Assembly (NCBI GenBank): GCA_964435575.1
Contig: CAYSZS010000035.1
Coordinates: forward strand, 1-7,002
Source: GWB1-39-12 sp964435575
GTDB lineage: Bacteria; Patescibacteriota; Microgenomatia; UBA8517
Length of the DNA: 7,002 nt
Reading direction: 5' to 3'
Shown here: positions 1 through 5,244 of the stretch, piece by piece
Position numbering within the stretch: position 1 is the first letter of the stretch
Layout of the letters: every line of letters starts with the position of its first letter
Position numbers and translations under genes: made by a program
Notes under the pieces: model-generated
Database searches by the model: none
Told to the model about the DNA's origin: nothing
The model's input: the letters and a program-made list of their open reading frames with translations, nothing else

Positions 1-167
1 GTAACAATACCAGCTGCCAATAAAATGTAAACCAAAGGATTTCTAAACTGGGAGAAAAAAATCGACAGAGAGGAAGGGGGTGGTTTTTCCGGCAAAACAT
101 TAGGCCCATACTCTTGAAATTTCTTCTCCGCCTCTTTCGAAGTCAAACCTGAATAATTCTCGGGCAT
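1..167 (-). CDS. P-type cation-transporting ATPase, N-terminal fragment
   Basis: This is the first 55 codons of a gene that runs off the left edge. The protein opens MPENYSGLTSKEAEKKFQEY and continues with GPNVLPEK, then SQFRNPLVYILLAAGIVT. This is the usual start of the cation-ATPase N-terminal domain (GL(T/S)..EA...L..YG.N.L), followed by the beginning of the first membrane helix. Family members pump ions such as Ca2+ across the membrane using an aspartyl-phosphate intermediate. The phosphorylation site and ion-binding helices lie outside the window, so the ion cannot be named. The ATG at 167 is chosen because an in-frame TGA lies two codons upstream and the domain starts at once. No Shine-Dalgarno sequence is visible. 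An overlapping out-of-frame ATG sits seven bases upstream. A Ca2+-type ATPase is most likely; other P2 or P3 pumps share this N-terminus. Confidence 0.85.
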   Translation of the reverse strand, partial: MPENYSGLTSKEAEKKFQEYGPNVLPEKPPPSSLSIFFSQFRNPLVYILLAAGIV

Positions 168-309
168 ATTTCATATTAACACGAGTTTCGTTTTTAAACC
201 CAAAACAATATAGCCATGTAACAATTTAACAATGCAACTTTAAGGTGATATTGCTTCACACATTGGATATTTTTAAGATTTTTGGAGCTTGAAAAGTTTT
301 CAATTTTAC
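168..309. other. Intergenic spacer between ATPase and Nudix genes
   Basis: This is 142 bases of AT-rich sequence. It contains a short degenerate repeat (ATGTAACA ATTTAACA ATG, 216-234) and a small palindrome TTGAAAA-G-TTTTCAA near 291-305 whose loop is too short for a convincing hairpin. On the minus strand, TTGCAT and TATATT about 19 bases apart could form a weak promoter for the ATPase gene, but this is not strong. No gene or clear terminator is seen. Confidence 0.5.
216..234. repeat. Short degenerate tandem repeat (ATGTAACA/ATTTAACA)
   Basis: Two 8-base units, ATGTAACA and ATTTAACA, are followed by ATG. They resemble the AAGTAAC heptamers found further right but have a different period, so membership of the same family is uncertain. 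Confidence 0.35.
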
Positions 310-735
310 TCACTGAATTATCAATCCTACAGATTTTGTCATTTTTATAACAAAATCTTTTTCGACACCCAAGTTGTAGGTCAATAGTTCTTTCGGATCT
401 ATCCATTTGTATTCACTATTTTTATAATTCAATTTAACTTCTGATGTGTCTGACCTACATAAAACTGGTATTACATCAACTTCTTTGTTACTCAAAATCA
501 TCCTTTGTTTCTTTCCAATATTCGCTATTGTCACATCGAAACCTACTTTAGGTACTACTTCCCTATGAACTGCTGTCTCTATGGTTTCACCTTTTTCCAT
601 TACTCCACCCGGATATCCCCACTTATCCGCAAGAATCCATTTATTTTTACTTCTTTTAACTATGAGGAGTTTATTTTCGGAATTCAAAATAAAGAGTGTA
701 ACTATTTTTGGTACTTTTCGCATTTTCGATGTCAT
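310..735 (-). CDS. Nudix-fold protein with degenerate Nudix box
   Basis: A 141-residue protein of normal size for a single-domain Nudix hydrolase, a family that cleaves nucleoside diphosphates linked to another moiety. The N-terminal strand (VTLFILNSENKLLIVKRS, residues 12-29), the WGYPGG turn (39-44) and the Nudix helix (44-66) are in order. The box reads G44-x5-E50-x7-R58-E59-V-V-P62-K63-V-G65-F66. The consensus is GX5EX7REUXEEXGU, so the paired metal-binding glutamates are replaced by Pro-Lys. E50, R58 and E59 remain. The DNA around the change reads cleanly in frame, so a frameshift does not explain it. The ATG at 735 overlaps the ligase stop as ATGA, which favours translational coupling and this start over the ATG four codons later. 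Activity is doubtful; it may bind nucleotides or have lost the reaction. The substrate cannot be predicted. Confidence 0.82.
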   Translation of the reverse strand: MTSKMRKVPKIVTLFILNSENKLLIVKRSKNKWILADKWGYPGGVMEKGETIETAVHREVVPKVGFDVTIANIGKKQRMILSNKEVDVIPVLCRSDTSEVKLNYKNSEYKWIDPKELLTYNLGVEKDFVIKMTKSVGLIIQ

Positions 736-2522
736 TGTAATTTAAAAAGATTCTTTAATTCCCCAACAGTAGTCGCTTCTTCATAACTCTTATCGTCTCT
801 AAATTTAATTAATCTTGGAAACCTTAGGGCTAGGCCGGCTGTGTGGGTCGGGCTTTTGGTAATTTCGTCGGCTGCGATTTCGACTACAATCTCGGGCGTA
901 ACCCAATAGTCCGGTTCCAAAAGTTTATTTACTAGATAATTTTTGGGTTTCTCTTTGACTTCCAATCCCTTTAAACGCCTCTTAAGCTCTCTAAATTGCT
1001 CATCAGTTAAGCCTGTCCCTACTTTTGTAACCGTTTTTACCTGCCTGCCGGCAGGTAGGTCTTCATCGTTATCTAGTACTCCAACCAAAAATTGTCCCAA
1101 GCCAAAAGCAGCCCTTTTCCCCCGTCCTCCCGTATAACCCATTACGACACAATCAACTGTATCAGCAAGTTTTCCGGATGCTTCCTCCTCCATCTTCATT
1201 TTTACCCAGCGCCAGCCTGTCCGTCCCGGGACATATTTAGTATCATATTTCTTGACTATCACTCCCTCCAATCCCATCTTGATCTTTTCCCGATATTCGC
1301 GGTTAATAACTTTAGGGTCGGTCGTGACAATGGCCTCGTCGACAACAAGAAGTTTATCGTTGGTTATGGTTTTTTTGAGAATTTCGCGGCGCTTATTATA
1401 AGGCATTTCCATAAAACTCTCGCCGTCTTTGTAAATAATGTCAAAAACCTGAAATTTTAAAGGAATGCTTATGGCTTTTTCTTCAATATTGTATTTTCTC
1501 CTTCTTTGCATTGTAGTTTGGAAATTAGCCATCTTTTTCATCTCAGGATCCATGCCGATTGCTTCCGTATCAAGAATTACTTCGCTTGCCTTTATGTGCT
1601 TACCAACTTCCTTGAGCTCAGAAAACATATCGACAACGTTATTTAGATTCCTGGTAAAAGTCCTAATAAAATCCACACTCCTGTCATCCTGAACTCGTCT
1701 CAGGATCTTAGATCCCGAAATAAATTCGGGATGACCACGTTTGAAATGAATCAAAACTCTTAATCCGTCGAACTTCGGTTCAACGAAAACTTTACCCATT
1801 TTTTTAATCATTTCCGAGGGACTTTTAATCCTTTGAGGAAGCATGGGAAGGACGGGAACTCCTACAACGGGTTTTACATTTTCGGTAGCCTTATCAATTC
1901 CTTGCTCTTTAACCTTCTTGGCCAACATACCAACATCAGGCAATATGAAATAAGCTTCCTCAATCTTCTTACTCTTACTCTTGCTTCCTGTCTCCATCCA
2001 GCTCAAAGCATCAAGAACTGTTCTGTCGGAAAATCCAAGCCTCAAGCGTCCAACCGGAATTCTGGCAACAAAGCGTGCAGATAAAGGATCAAGTCCTGAT
2101 AAAAGTTTTGCCATTTCAGCAATTTTTCTTTCCTGACTTTCCACACCATGCTCTTGCGCTATTGCAACAAGTTTTTCATAAACTTCTATTACAGTTACAT
2201 TCTCCCTCTTACCCTCACTTTTACTCTTACTTAATTCTTCTGCAACCGTTCCCAAATCTCCTTCTTTCTTGTAAAGCTTGGTAACGTTCTCAACTTTTTT
2301 GCCGTAAGCTTTTGCTAAAATCCTTACCATCATGCGTTCAGCTAAATTAAAAACAATTCCCTTATAACTTGGTGCAAGAGTACCTAAAGAAAGATAGGTT
2401 ACTTTATCAATTTCTTCAATTGAAGTTATTTTAAAAAGTTCAGCTAAAATTTTAGTAATTTCAATTCTTGAGGAAGTTTTTTCTAAGTTCCGGAGATATT
2501 CTGAAAAGGTCTTAAACTTCAT
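732..2522 (-). CDS. lig: ATP-dependent DNA ligase, archaeal type
   Basis: A 596-residue ligase that seals nicks by moving AMP from ATP to a lysine and then to the DNA 5' phosphate. The order is an N-terminal DNA-binding domain (about 1-215, with LSARFVARIPVGRLRLGFSD), a nucleotidyltransferase core (about 240-443) and an OB domain. Visible motifs: I, EPKFDG (248-253, K250 nucleophile); RxxN, R291-N294; III, VILDTEAIG (315-323); IIIa, FQVFDIIY (357-364); IV, EGVIVKK (419-425); V, WRWVKMK (437-443); C-terminal RFPR (568-571). Length and DNA-binding domain match archaeal replicative ligases, not bacterial NAD-dependent LigA. Four stretches look like repeat insertions: residues about 99-107, 178-186, 263-281 and 488-495. 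The last two are palindromes in the DNA and fall in apparent surface turns. A perfect TATAAT lies eight bases before the ATG. It overlaps the downstream Nudix start. Confidence 0.95.
   Translation of the reverse strand: MKFKTFSEYLRNLEKTSSRIEITKILAELFKITSIEEIDKVTYLSLGTLAPSYKGIVFNLAERMMVRILAKAYGKKVENVTKLYKKEGDLGTVAEELSKSKSEGKRENVTVIEVYEKLVAIAQEHGVESQERKIAEMAKLLSGLDPLSARFVARIPVGRLRLGFSDRTVLDALSWMETGSKSKSKKIEEAYFILPDVGMLAKKVKEQGIDKATENVKPVVGVPVLPMLPQRIKSPSEMIKKMGKVFVEPKFDGLRVLIHFKRGHPEFISGSKILRRVQDDRSVDFIRTFTRNLNNVVDMFSELKEVGKHIKASEVILDTEAIGMDPEMKKMANFQTTMQRRRKYNIEEKAISIPLKFQVFDIIYKDGESFMEMPYNKRREILKKTITNDKLLVVDEAIVTTDPKVINREYREKIKMGLEGVIVKKYDTKYVPGRTGWRWVKMKMEEEASGKLADTVDCVVMGYTGGRGKRAAFGLGQFLVGVLDNDEDLPAGRQVKTVTKVGTGLTDEQFRELKRRLKGLEVKEKPKNYLVNKLLEPDYWVTPEIVVEIAADEITKSPTHTAGLALRFPRLIKFRDDKSYEEATTVGELKNLFKLQ
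1039..1060. repeat. 22-base palindrome inside ligase
   Basis: ACCTGCCTGCCGGCAGGTAGGT is palindromic at all but one pair (1043 with 1056). On the coding strand it is read as L-P-A-G-R-Q-V, residues 489-495, between LDNDED and KTVTKVGTG in the OB domain, where a short loop would be expected. From memory, peptides like LPAGRQ(A/V)G recur in unrelated patescibacterial proteins; this was not searched. Confidence 0.75.
1683..1735. repeat. 53-base two-hairpin palindromic element inside ligase
   Basis: Outer arms GTCAT (1683-1687) and ATGAC (1731-1735) enclose two hairpins: ATCCTGA (1686-1692) with TCAGGAT (1700-1706), and ATCCCGAA (1712-1719) with TTCGGGAT (1725-1732). The coding strand reads it as GHPEFISGSKILRRVQDDR. 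This is the typical look of a dispersed REP/RPE-like element translated in frame. It lies between ligase motif I and the RxxN motif. Confidence 0.8.
1968..1985. repeat. Hexamer tandem repeat (CTTACT) inside ligase
   Basis: Three units, CTTACT, CTTACT and CTTGCT, encode the low-complexity SKSKSK of residues 180-185 on the minus strand. The stretch sits between two helices of the DNA-binding domain. Confidence 0.55.
2202..2231. repeat. Hexamer tandem repeat, second copy, inside ligase
   Basis: Five degenerate units (CTCCCT, CTTACC, CTCACT, TTTACT, CTTACT) encode the basic SKSKSEGKRE of the ligase N-terminal domain. The unit matches the array at 1968-1985, so the same repeat seems to occur twice in one gene. 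Confidence 0.5.
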
Positions 2523-2530
2523 ACATGGTA

Positions 2531-2536
2531 ATTATA
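2531..2536 (-). promoter_or_regulatory. -10 box before ligase
   Basis: A perfect TATAAT on the minus strand ends eight bases before the ligase ATG at 2522. Transcription from it would start about at the ATG, giving a leaderless mRNA. The -35 region is poor (CTTACA at 18 bases spacing is the best seen). No Shine-Dalgarno sequence precedes the ATG. Confidence 0.5.
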
Positions 2537-2542
2537 CTCTCC

Positions 2543-2746
2543 CTACACTTGGCTTGTAAGATATGTCGTGAAGAATATATAGGCAAAAACTACCACCCCG
2601 ATGAATATTAAACCAAATACTATTGAAATTACTCCGCCCCCTTCCTCGTGCATTAGTTTATTAAGTCCGTCTCCGACGAGAGTCAATCCGAATAAACTCG
2701 GAAGTACCAAAATCATGTATAAAAATTGTGGATCGTTAGGCGACAT
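2543..2746 (-). CDS. Small two-helix membrane protein
   Basis: A 67-residue protein of unrecognised family. Residues about 8-28 (FLYMILVLPSLFGLTLVGDGL) and about 38-63 (starting GVISIVFGLIFIGVVVFAY) are strongly hydrophobic, joined by a short loop NKLMHEEGGG. The topology is therefore a helical hairpin in the cytoplasmic membrane. There is no signal peptidase site and no catalytic motif. It lies 20 bases upstream of ligase on the same strand, so the two could share a transcript, although ligase also has its own likely -10 box. The start at 2746 is an ATG with no clear Shine-Dalgarno site. Hydrophobic pattern and clean spacing support a real gene. No function is proposed. Confidence 0.65.
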   Translation of the reverse strand: MSPNDPQFLYMILVLPSLFGLTLVGDGLNKLMHEEGGGVISIVFGLIFIGVVVFAYIFFTTYLTSQV

Positions 2747-2755
2747 CGTAAATTT

Positions 2756-2790
2756 CTTAAGTTACTAAATTAACTTAGGTTAGTTACTTG
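2756..2790. repeat. Degenerate AAGTAAC-like cluster after fic
   Basis: The minus strand carries AAGTAAC at the very end of fic, then AAGTTA and AGTAAC in the short spacer. These look like decayed copies of the heptamer seen at 3854 and 5181, but the spacing is irregular. Confidence 0.3.
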
Positions 2791-3844
2791 CAATTATATA
2801 CCGAGATGCTTTAGTTTTTCCTTCTTTTTTTATTATTCCTTTATCCATTAAATCACTCAGGTCTCGTAAAATTGTATCGTCCGATACCATCGGAAGTACT
2901 GTGTGTAAATCCTGTGTTATAACCGACCCTACGTCCGAAATATGTTCAATTAATTTCATCTGGCGCGCACTTAGTGCAACCTGTTCGCCGATTTTGCCTT
3001 TAAGTTTTGTGTCTATAGATATTTTTCTGACCTTTTCTTTAATTTTATTTAATTCAACCGCAACAACTTCGGTAAAATAAGTAAGCCAAAAAGTCAGGTC
3101 TCGTGCAGCAATATTTTTTGATTGTCTGTCAACCTCGGAAAAAGCTTCGTAATAGGAAGCCGGATCTTCATCAAAATGCTCTTCCAAGGCAAAGAAGCGC
3201 TTTATATCATAACCTTCTCGCATCAGAATAAGAGTAGCAAAAGCTCTAACGGTTCTCCCGTTTCCTTCGACAAAGGGATGAATTGCAACCAAAATATAGT
3301 GAACAATTCCGGCTCGCAGAATCGGATGAATTTCTTTAGCCTCAGCCGAATTTAACCATTCAAAAAAATCTTCCAAAAGATATGGAATTTCTACATAAGG
3401 CGGTGGCTGAAGTATAACTTCCCCGGATGATTCTTCTTTAATAACAACCTGAGTTTTCCTGAAGGTGCCGACTTTTTCTTCGGATACAATTTTATCAACA
3501 GTTTCTTTGTGAATGTCTAAAAGATCTTGCGTATCATATCCCCCTCTTTTGACAGCCAATTCATCCAATAGCTTCATGACATTTCTATAATTTATTACTT
3601 CCTGAACGTCTCTCTCGTGCGCCGTAACTTCCTCCCCTTCCAAAATGCGCCTTGTTTGCTCAAACGAAAGTTCATTTCCTTCAACGTGCGTTCCGTGGTG
3701 GACTGTCCGAACAAGTGCATCCGTCTGAAACTGTTTTTCGTAGTAAGGAACAAGGGGTGCGTTTTCAATAACCTCTTTTGCAGCTTCAATTGCACCTATG
3801 TTTTTGAGGATTTTATTGGTAATTGTAAATTTGGGAGTGTACAT
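2780..3844 (-). CDS. Fic family protein with C-terminal winged helix
   Basis: A 354-residue Fic protein, whose family usually transfers AMP from ATP onto a hydroxyl side chain of a target protein. Numbered from the ATG at 3844, the catalytic motif HPFVEGNGRTVR (189-200) is intact with H189. An inhibitory-helix-like GTHVEGN (51-57, E55) lies N-terminal to the core as in class II Fic proteins; the usual Ser/Thr four residues before the Glu is Gly here, with Thr next to it. The flap with TQVVI is at 131-135. Residues about 293-352 (from SARQMKLIEHI to KTKASRYII) form a winged-helix-like tail typical of this architecture. The reading frame continues upstream into the heptamer repeat through a TTG, but the ATG after the repeat is the better start. 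No antitoxin gene is adjacent. The target is unknown; regulation of an endogenous protein is as likely as toxicity. Confidence 0.92.
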   Translation of the reverse strand: MYTPKFTITNKILKNIGAIEAAKEVIENAPLVPYYEKQFQTDALVRTVHHGTHVEGNELSFEQTRRILEGEEVTAHERDVQEVINYRNVMKLLDELAVKRGGYDTQDLLDIHKETVDKIVSEEKVGTFRKTQVVIKEESSGEVILQPPPYVEIPYLLEDFFEWLNSAEAKEIHPILRAGIVHYILVAIHPFVEGNGRTVRAFATLILMREGYDIKRFFALEEHFDEDPASYYEAFSEVDRQSKNIAARDLTFWLTYFTEVVAVELNKIKEKVRKISIDTKLKGKIGEQVALSARQMKLIEHISDVGSVITQDLHTVLPMVSDDTILRDLSDLMDKGIIKKEGKTKASRYIIASN

Positions 3845-3853
3845 CTTTGTTTT

Positions 3854-3881
3854 AAGTAACAAGTAACATGTAACAAGTTAT
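3854..3881. repeat. Heptamer array, left arm of the S23 cassette
   Basis: Four 7-base units: AAGTAAC, AAGTAAC, ATGTAAC and AAGTTAT. It begins just upstream of fic and ends in the stop codon of the S23 gene. Bases 3855-3875 match the reverse complement of 4228-4248 at 19 of 21 positions. Confidence 0.85.
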
Positions 3882-4240
3882 TGAGATTTCATTAATTTCC
3901 ATAATACTTTTCCGCAATTTTCTCTCATATCAGAAACCTTATCATGTTCTGCCTCGTTAAGATAATTCCTTCTCGATGCAAATAATAAAAGGTAATCTGT
4001 TTCTGCAAGAGAACCTAACGATATTCTCAAAAATTGTCTAAATTCGTTCCTATTATTTCTAGCGTGCCCTTCAACAATATTTAGAACTACAGAAAGAACC
4101 GCTCTTCTTAACTGAGAAGTCAGTCCGTAAATCTCATCTTTTGGGAATTTATCTGTTAACAAATACACCTCCCAAGCTAGTTTATCAGCCAATTGCCATG
4201 CAATAAGTTTCTTATAGCCAACCAACGTGTTACTTGTCAC
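3878..4240 (-). CDS. S23/four-helix-bundle protein (23S rRNA IVS protein family)
   Basis: A protein of up to 120 residues, normal for the family. Hallmarks are GYKKLIAWQLADKLAWEVY (8-26), the YGLTSQLRRAVLSVVLNI stretch leading into VEG (38-58), and EFRQFLRISLGSLAETDYLL (66-85); the rest is helical and charged. S23 proteins form four-helix bundles and assemble into pentamers. They were first noticed as ORFs in intervening sequences of bacterial 23S rRNA and are related to the Avd accessory protein of diversity-generating retroelements. Their role is unknown. The GTG start at 4240 lies in the right heptamer array, so the first residues (MTSNT) are repeat-encoded; a TTG five codons later is the alternative. 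The stop is in the left array. No reverse transcriptase or variable repeat is nearby, so a retroelement role here is unsupported. Confidence 0.9.
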   Translation of the reverse strand: MTSNTLVGYKKLIAWQLADKLAWEVYLLTDKFPKDEIYGLTSQLRRAVLSVVLNIVEGHARNNRNEFRQFLRISLGSLAETDYLLLFASRRNYLNEAEHDKVSDMRENCGKVLWKLMKSQ

Positions 4241-4248
4241 TTGTTACT
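4228..4248. repeat. Heptamer array, right arm of the S23 cassette
   Basis: Three 7-base units: TGTTACT, TGTCACT and TGTTACT, in inverted orientation relative to the array at 3854. The S23 start codon lies inside. The array runs to within two bases of the N gap and could be longer. Confidence 0.85.
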
Positions 4249-4250
4249 AT

Positions 4251-4350
4251 NNNNNNNNNNNNNNNNNNNNNNNNNNNNNNNNNNNNNNNNNNNNNNNNNN
4301 NNNNNNNNNNNNNNNNNNNNNNNNNNNNNNNNNNNNNNNNNNNNNNNNNN
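4251..4350. other. Assembly gap of 100 N
   Basis: Exactly 100 unknown bases, probably a fixed-size scaffold placeholder, so the true distance is unknown. It begins right at a heptamer array, which suggests that the repeat broke the assembly. It hides the nnrD 3' end, any S23 promoter, and possibly other sequence. Confidence 0.95.
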
Positions 4351-5189
4351 AAATCGTCGGCGTTGTAATTGACTCCTACTTTTTTGTAGAGCTCATCAGC
4401 TGCGGCTTTAGCTATATAAGAAGCGCAAGAAGAAGCCAAAAAGGGATTGTTCTTTGCCAATAAGGCAACTGTAAGGCCCGCCAAAACATCCCCGGTTCCC
4501 CCCTTAGTCATCCCCGCATTTCCGCCTTTTACCAAAACACACTCGTCAGGACTGCAAACAATCGTTTCGGGTCCTTTGAGCACAATCGTACATTTGTATT
4601 TCTTCGCCATAGTTTGAACAAATTTCTCAGTGCCCTCAGTAGACTTTTCAGTGTCTTCAGTGATTCCAAACTTCCTATCCGATTTACCTCCAAACAATAA
4701 TCCAAACTCCTTGCGATTAGGTGTCAAAACCGCTTCTTTCGGAATCCACTCTGCATCCATTACTTGCAGACTCCCCGCATCAATCACCCATTTTTTCCGA
4801 GGAAATTTTTGTAAAAGTCCTTGAGTGATTCTTTTGGTTTTTTCAACAACTACCCTGTCATTCTCTCCCCTGAAGCTCATAAAACCTGGTCCGATAAGAA
4901 CAGCGTCTGATTTCTCAATGTATGCACCAAGGTCTTTCCAAGGTATCCATATGAATGAAAAAAGGCTTGATTTAATGCGCTCCGCAACGCTGCCCACTGA
5001 GGGCTCCGGAGAGGCAAAGAAAACCATGTCAACAATCCTTGAAGCCACTTTTAATGTTAAAAGCGGTGCTCCGTGGAATAATTTTGAACCTCCAATAATG
5101 GTAATTAGGCCATTATCTTCCCCAGAGGAATTTTGGTGTGGTTTGAAAAGTTTCTTTAATTCCGATTTATTAAGTGTTTTAAGTAACAT
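4351..5189 (-). CDS. nnrD: ADP-dependent NAD(P)H-hydrate dehydratase, 3' end lost in gap
   Basis: 279 residues are visible of an enzyme that repairs hydrated NADH and NADPH, using ADP (or ATP) to remove water from the S epimer. It has the ribokinase-like fold of the YjeF C-terminal domain. Visible motifs: IIGGSKLFHGAP (31-42), VLIGPGF (97-103), VIDAGSLQ (135-142), LTPNRKEFGLLFG (155-167), VLKGPETIV (203-211) and NAGMTKGGTGDVLAG (224-238), the nucleotide and catalytic loop. No epimerase (NnrE) domain is fused. Residues about 177-189 (TEDTEKSTEGTEK) come from a tandem repeat and look like an insertion. Visible sequence ends at YNADD, so probably only about ten residues are missing. The ATG at 5189 lies inside the heptamer repeat and is the only ATG before the conserved domain; it gives MLLKT. 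The apparent frame beyond the gap is meaningless. Confidence 0.93.
4627..4665. repeat. Nine-base tandem repeat inside nnrD
   Basis: Units starting TCAGTG or TCAGTA at 4627, 4636, 4648 and 4657 (9, 12, 9 and 9 bases) encode the Thr-Glu-rich TEDTEKSTEGTEK. The period is a multiple of three, so the frame is kept. The stretch lies between FGI and VQTMAKKY, where the fold tolerates a loop. Confidence 0.65.
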
Positions 5190-5244
5190 GTAACAGGTAA
5201 CAAGTTTTTTGCCGCTTACTTATTACTTGTCACTTGTCACTTTT
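5181..5244. repeat. Heptamer palindrome without a gene
   Basis: Left arm 5181-5204 (AAGTAAC ATGTAAC AGGTAAC AAG), a 10-base loop TTTTTTGCCG, and right arm 5215-5244 (units like TTACTTG and TCACTTG). The 24-base left arm matches the reverse complement of the right arm at about 19 positions. It fills most of the divergent region between nnrD and the DUF5654 gene. It looks like the S23 cassette with the gene missing. Confidence 0.75.

Larger units (their letters stand above)
3854..4250 (-). mobile_element. Candidate IVS-like S23 cassette with inverted heptamer arms
   Basis: An S23 gene is framed by inverted heptamer arrays, and both its stop codon and its GTG start fall within the arms. On the transcript of the minus strand the arms could pair over 21 positions with one G-U and one mismatch. 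The known intervening sequences in 23S rRNA genes have the same plan, a stem enclosing an S23 ORF. A comparable palindrome without the gene lies at 5181-5244. No transposase or target-site duplication is seen, so mobility is inference. The right end may continue into the N gap. Confidence 0.45.

Noticed and set aside
291..305. TTGAAAAGTTTTCAA as a terminator for the Nudix gene
   Set aside because: The single-base centre cannot form a stable hairpin and no U-tract follows on the minus strand.
194..406. Minus-strand ORF of 70 codons overlapping the Nudix 3' end
   Set aside because: It lies largely in the spacer and the wrong frame of a well-supported gene, with no recognisable domain.
1092..1460. 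Plus-strand ORF of 122 codons opposite ligase
   Set aside because: It is antisense to conserved ligase motifs and its protein has low-complexity Phe/Ser/Pro composition typical of a shadow.
3845..3862. TTG-initiated extension of fic into the heptamer repeat
   Set aside because: It only adds LLKTK from the repeat; the ATG at 3844 directly precedes the coding sequence. The similarity to the nnrD start is reported as a finding instead.
3878..4240. Diversity-generating retroelement based on the Avd-like S23 fold
   Set aside because: No reverse transcriptase, template repeat or variable repeat is visible in the window.
4825..5193. Plus-strand ORF of 122 codons opposite nnrD
   Set aside because: It is antisense to conserved NnrD motifs and has no domain of its own.
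3854..5244. CRISPR array
   Set aside because: The repeats are 7-base units without unique spacers of even length, and no cas genes are present.
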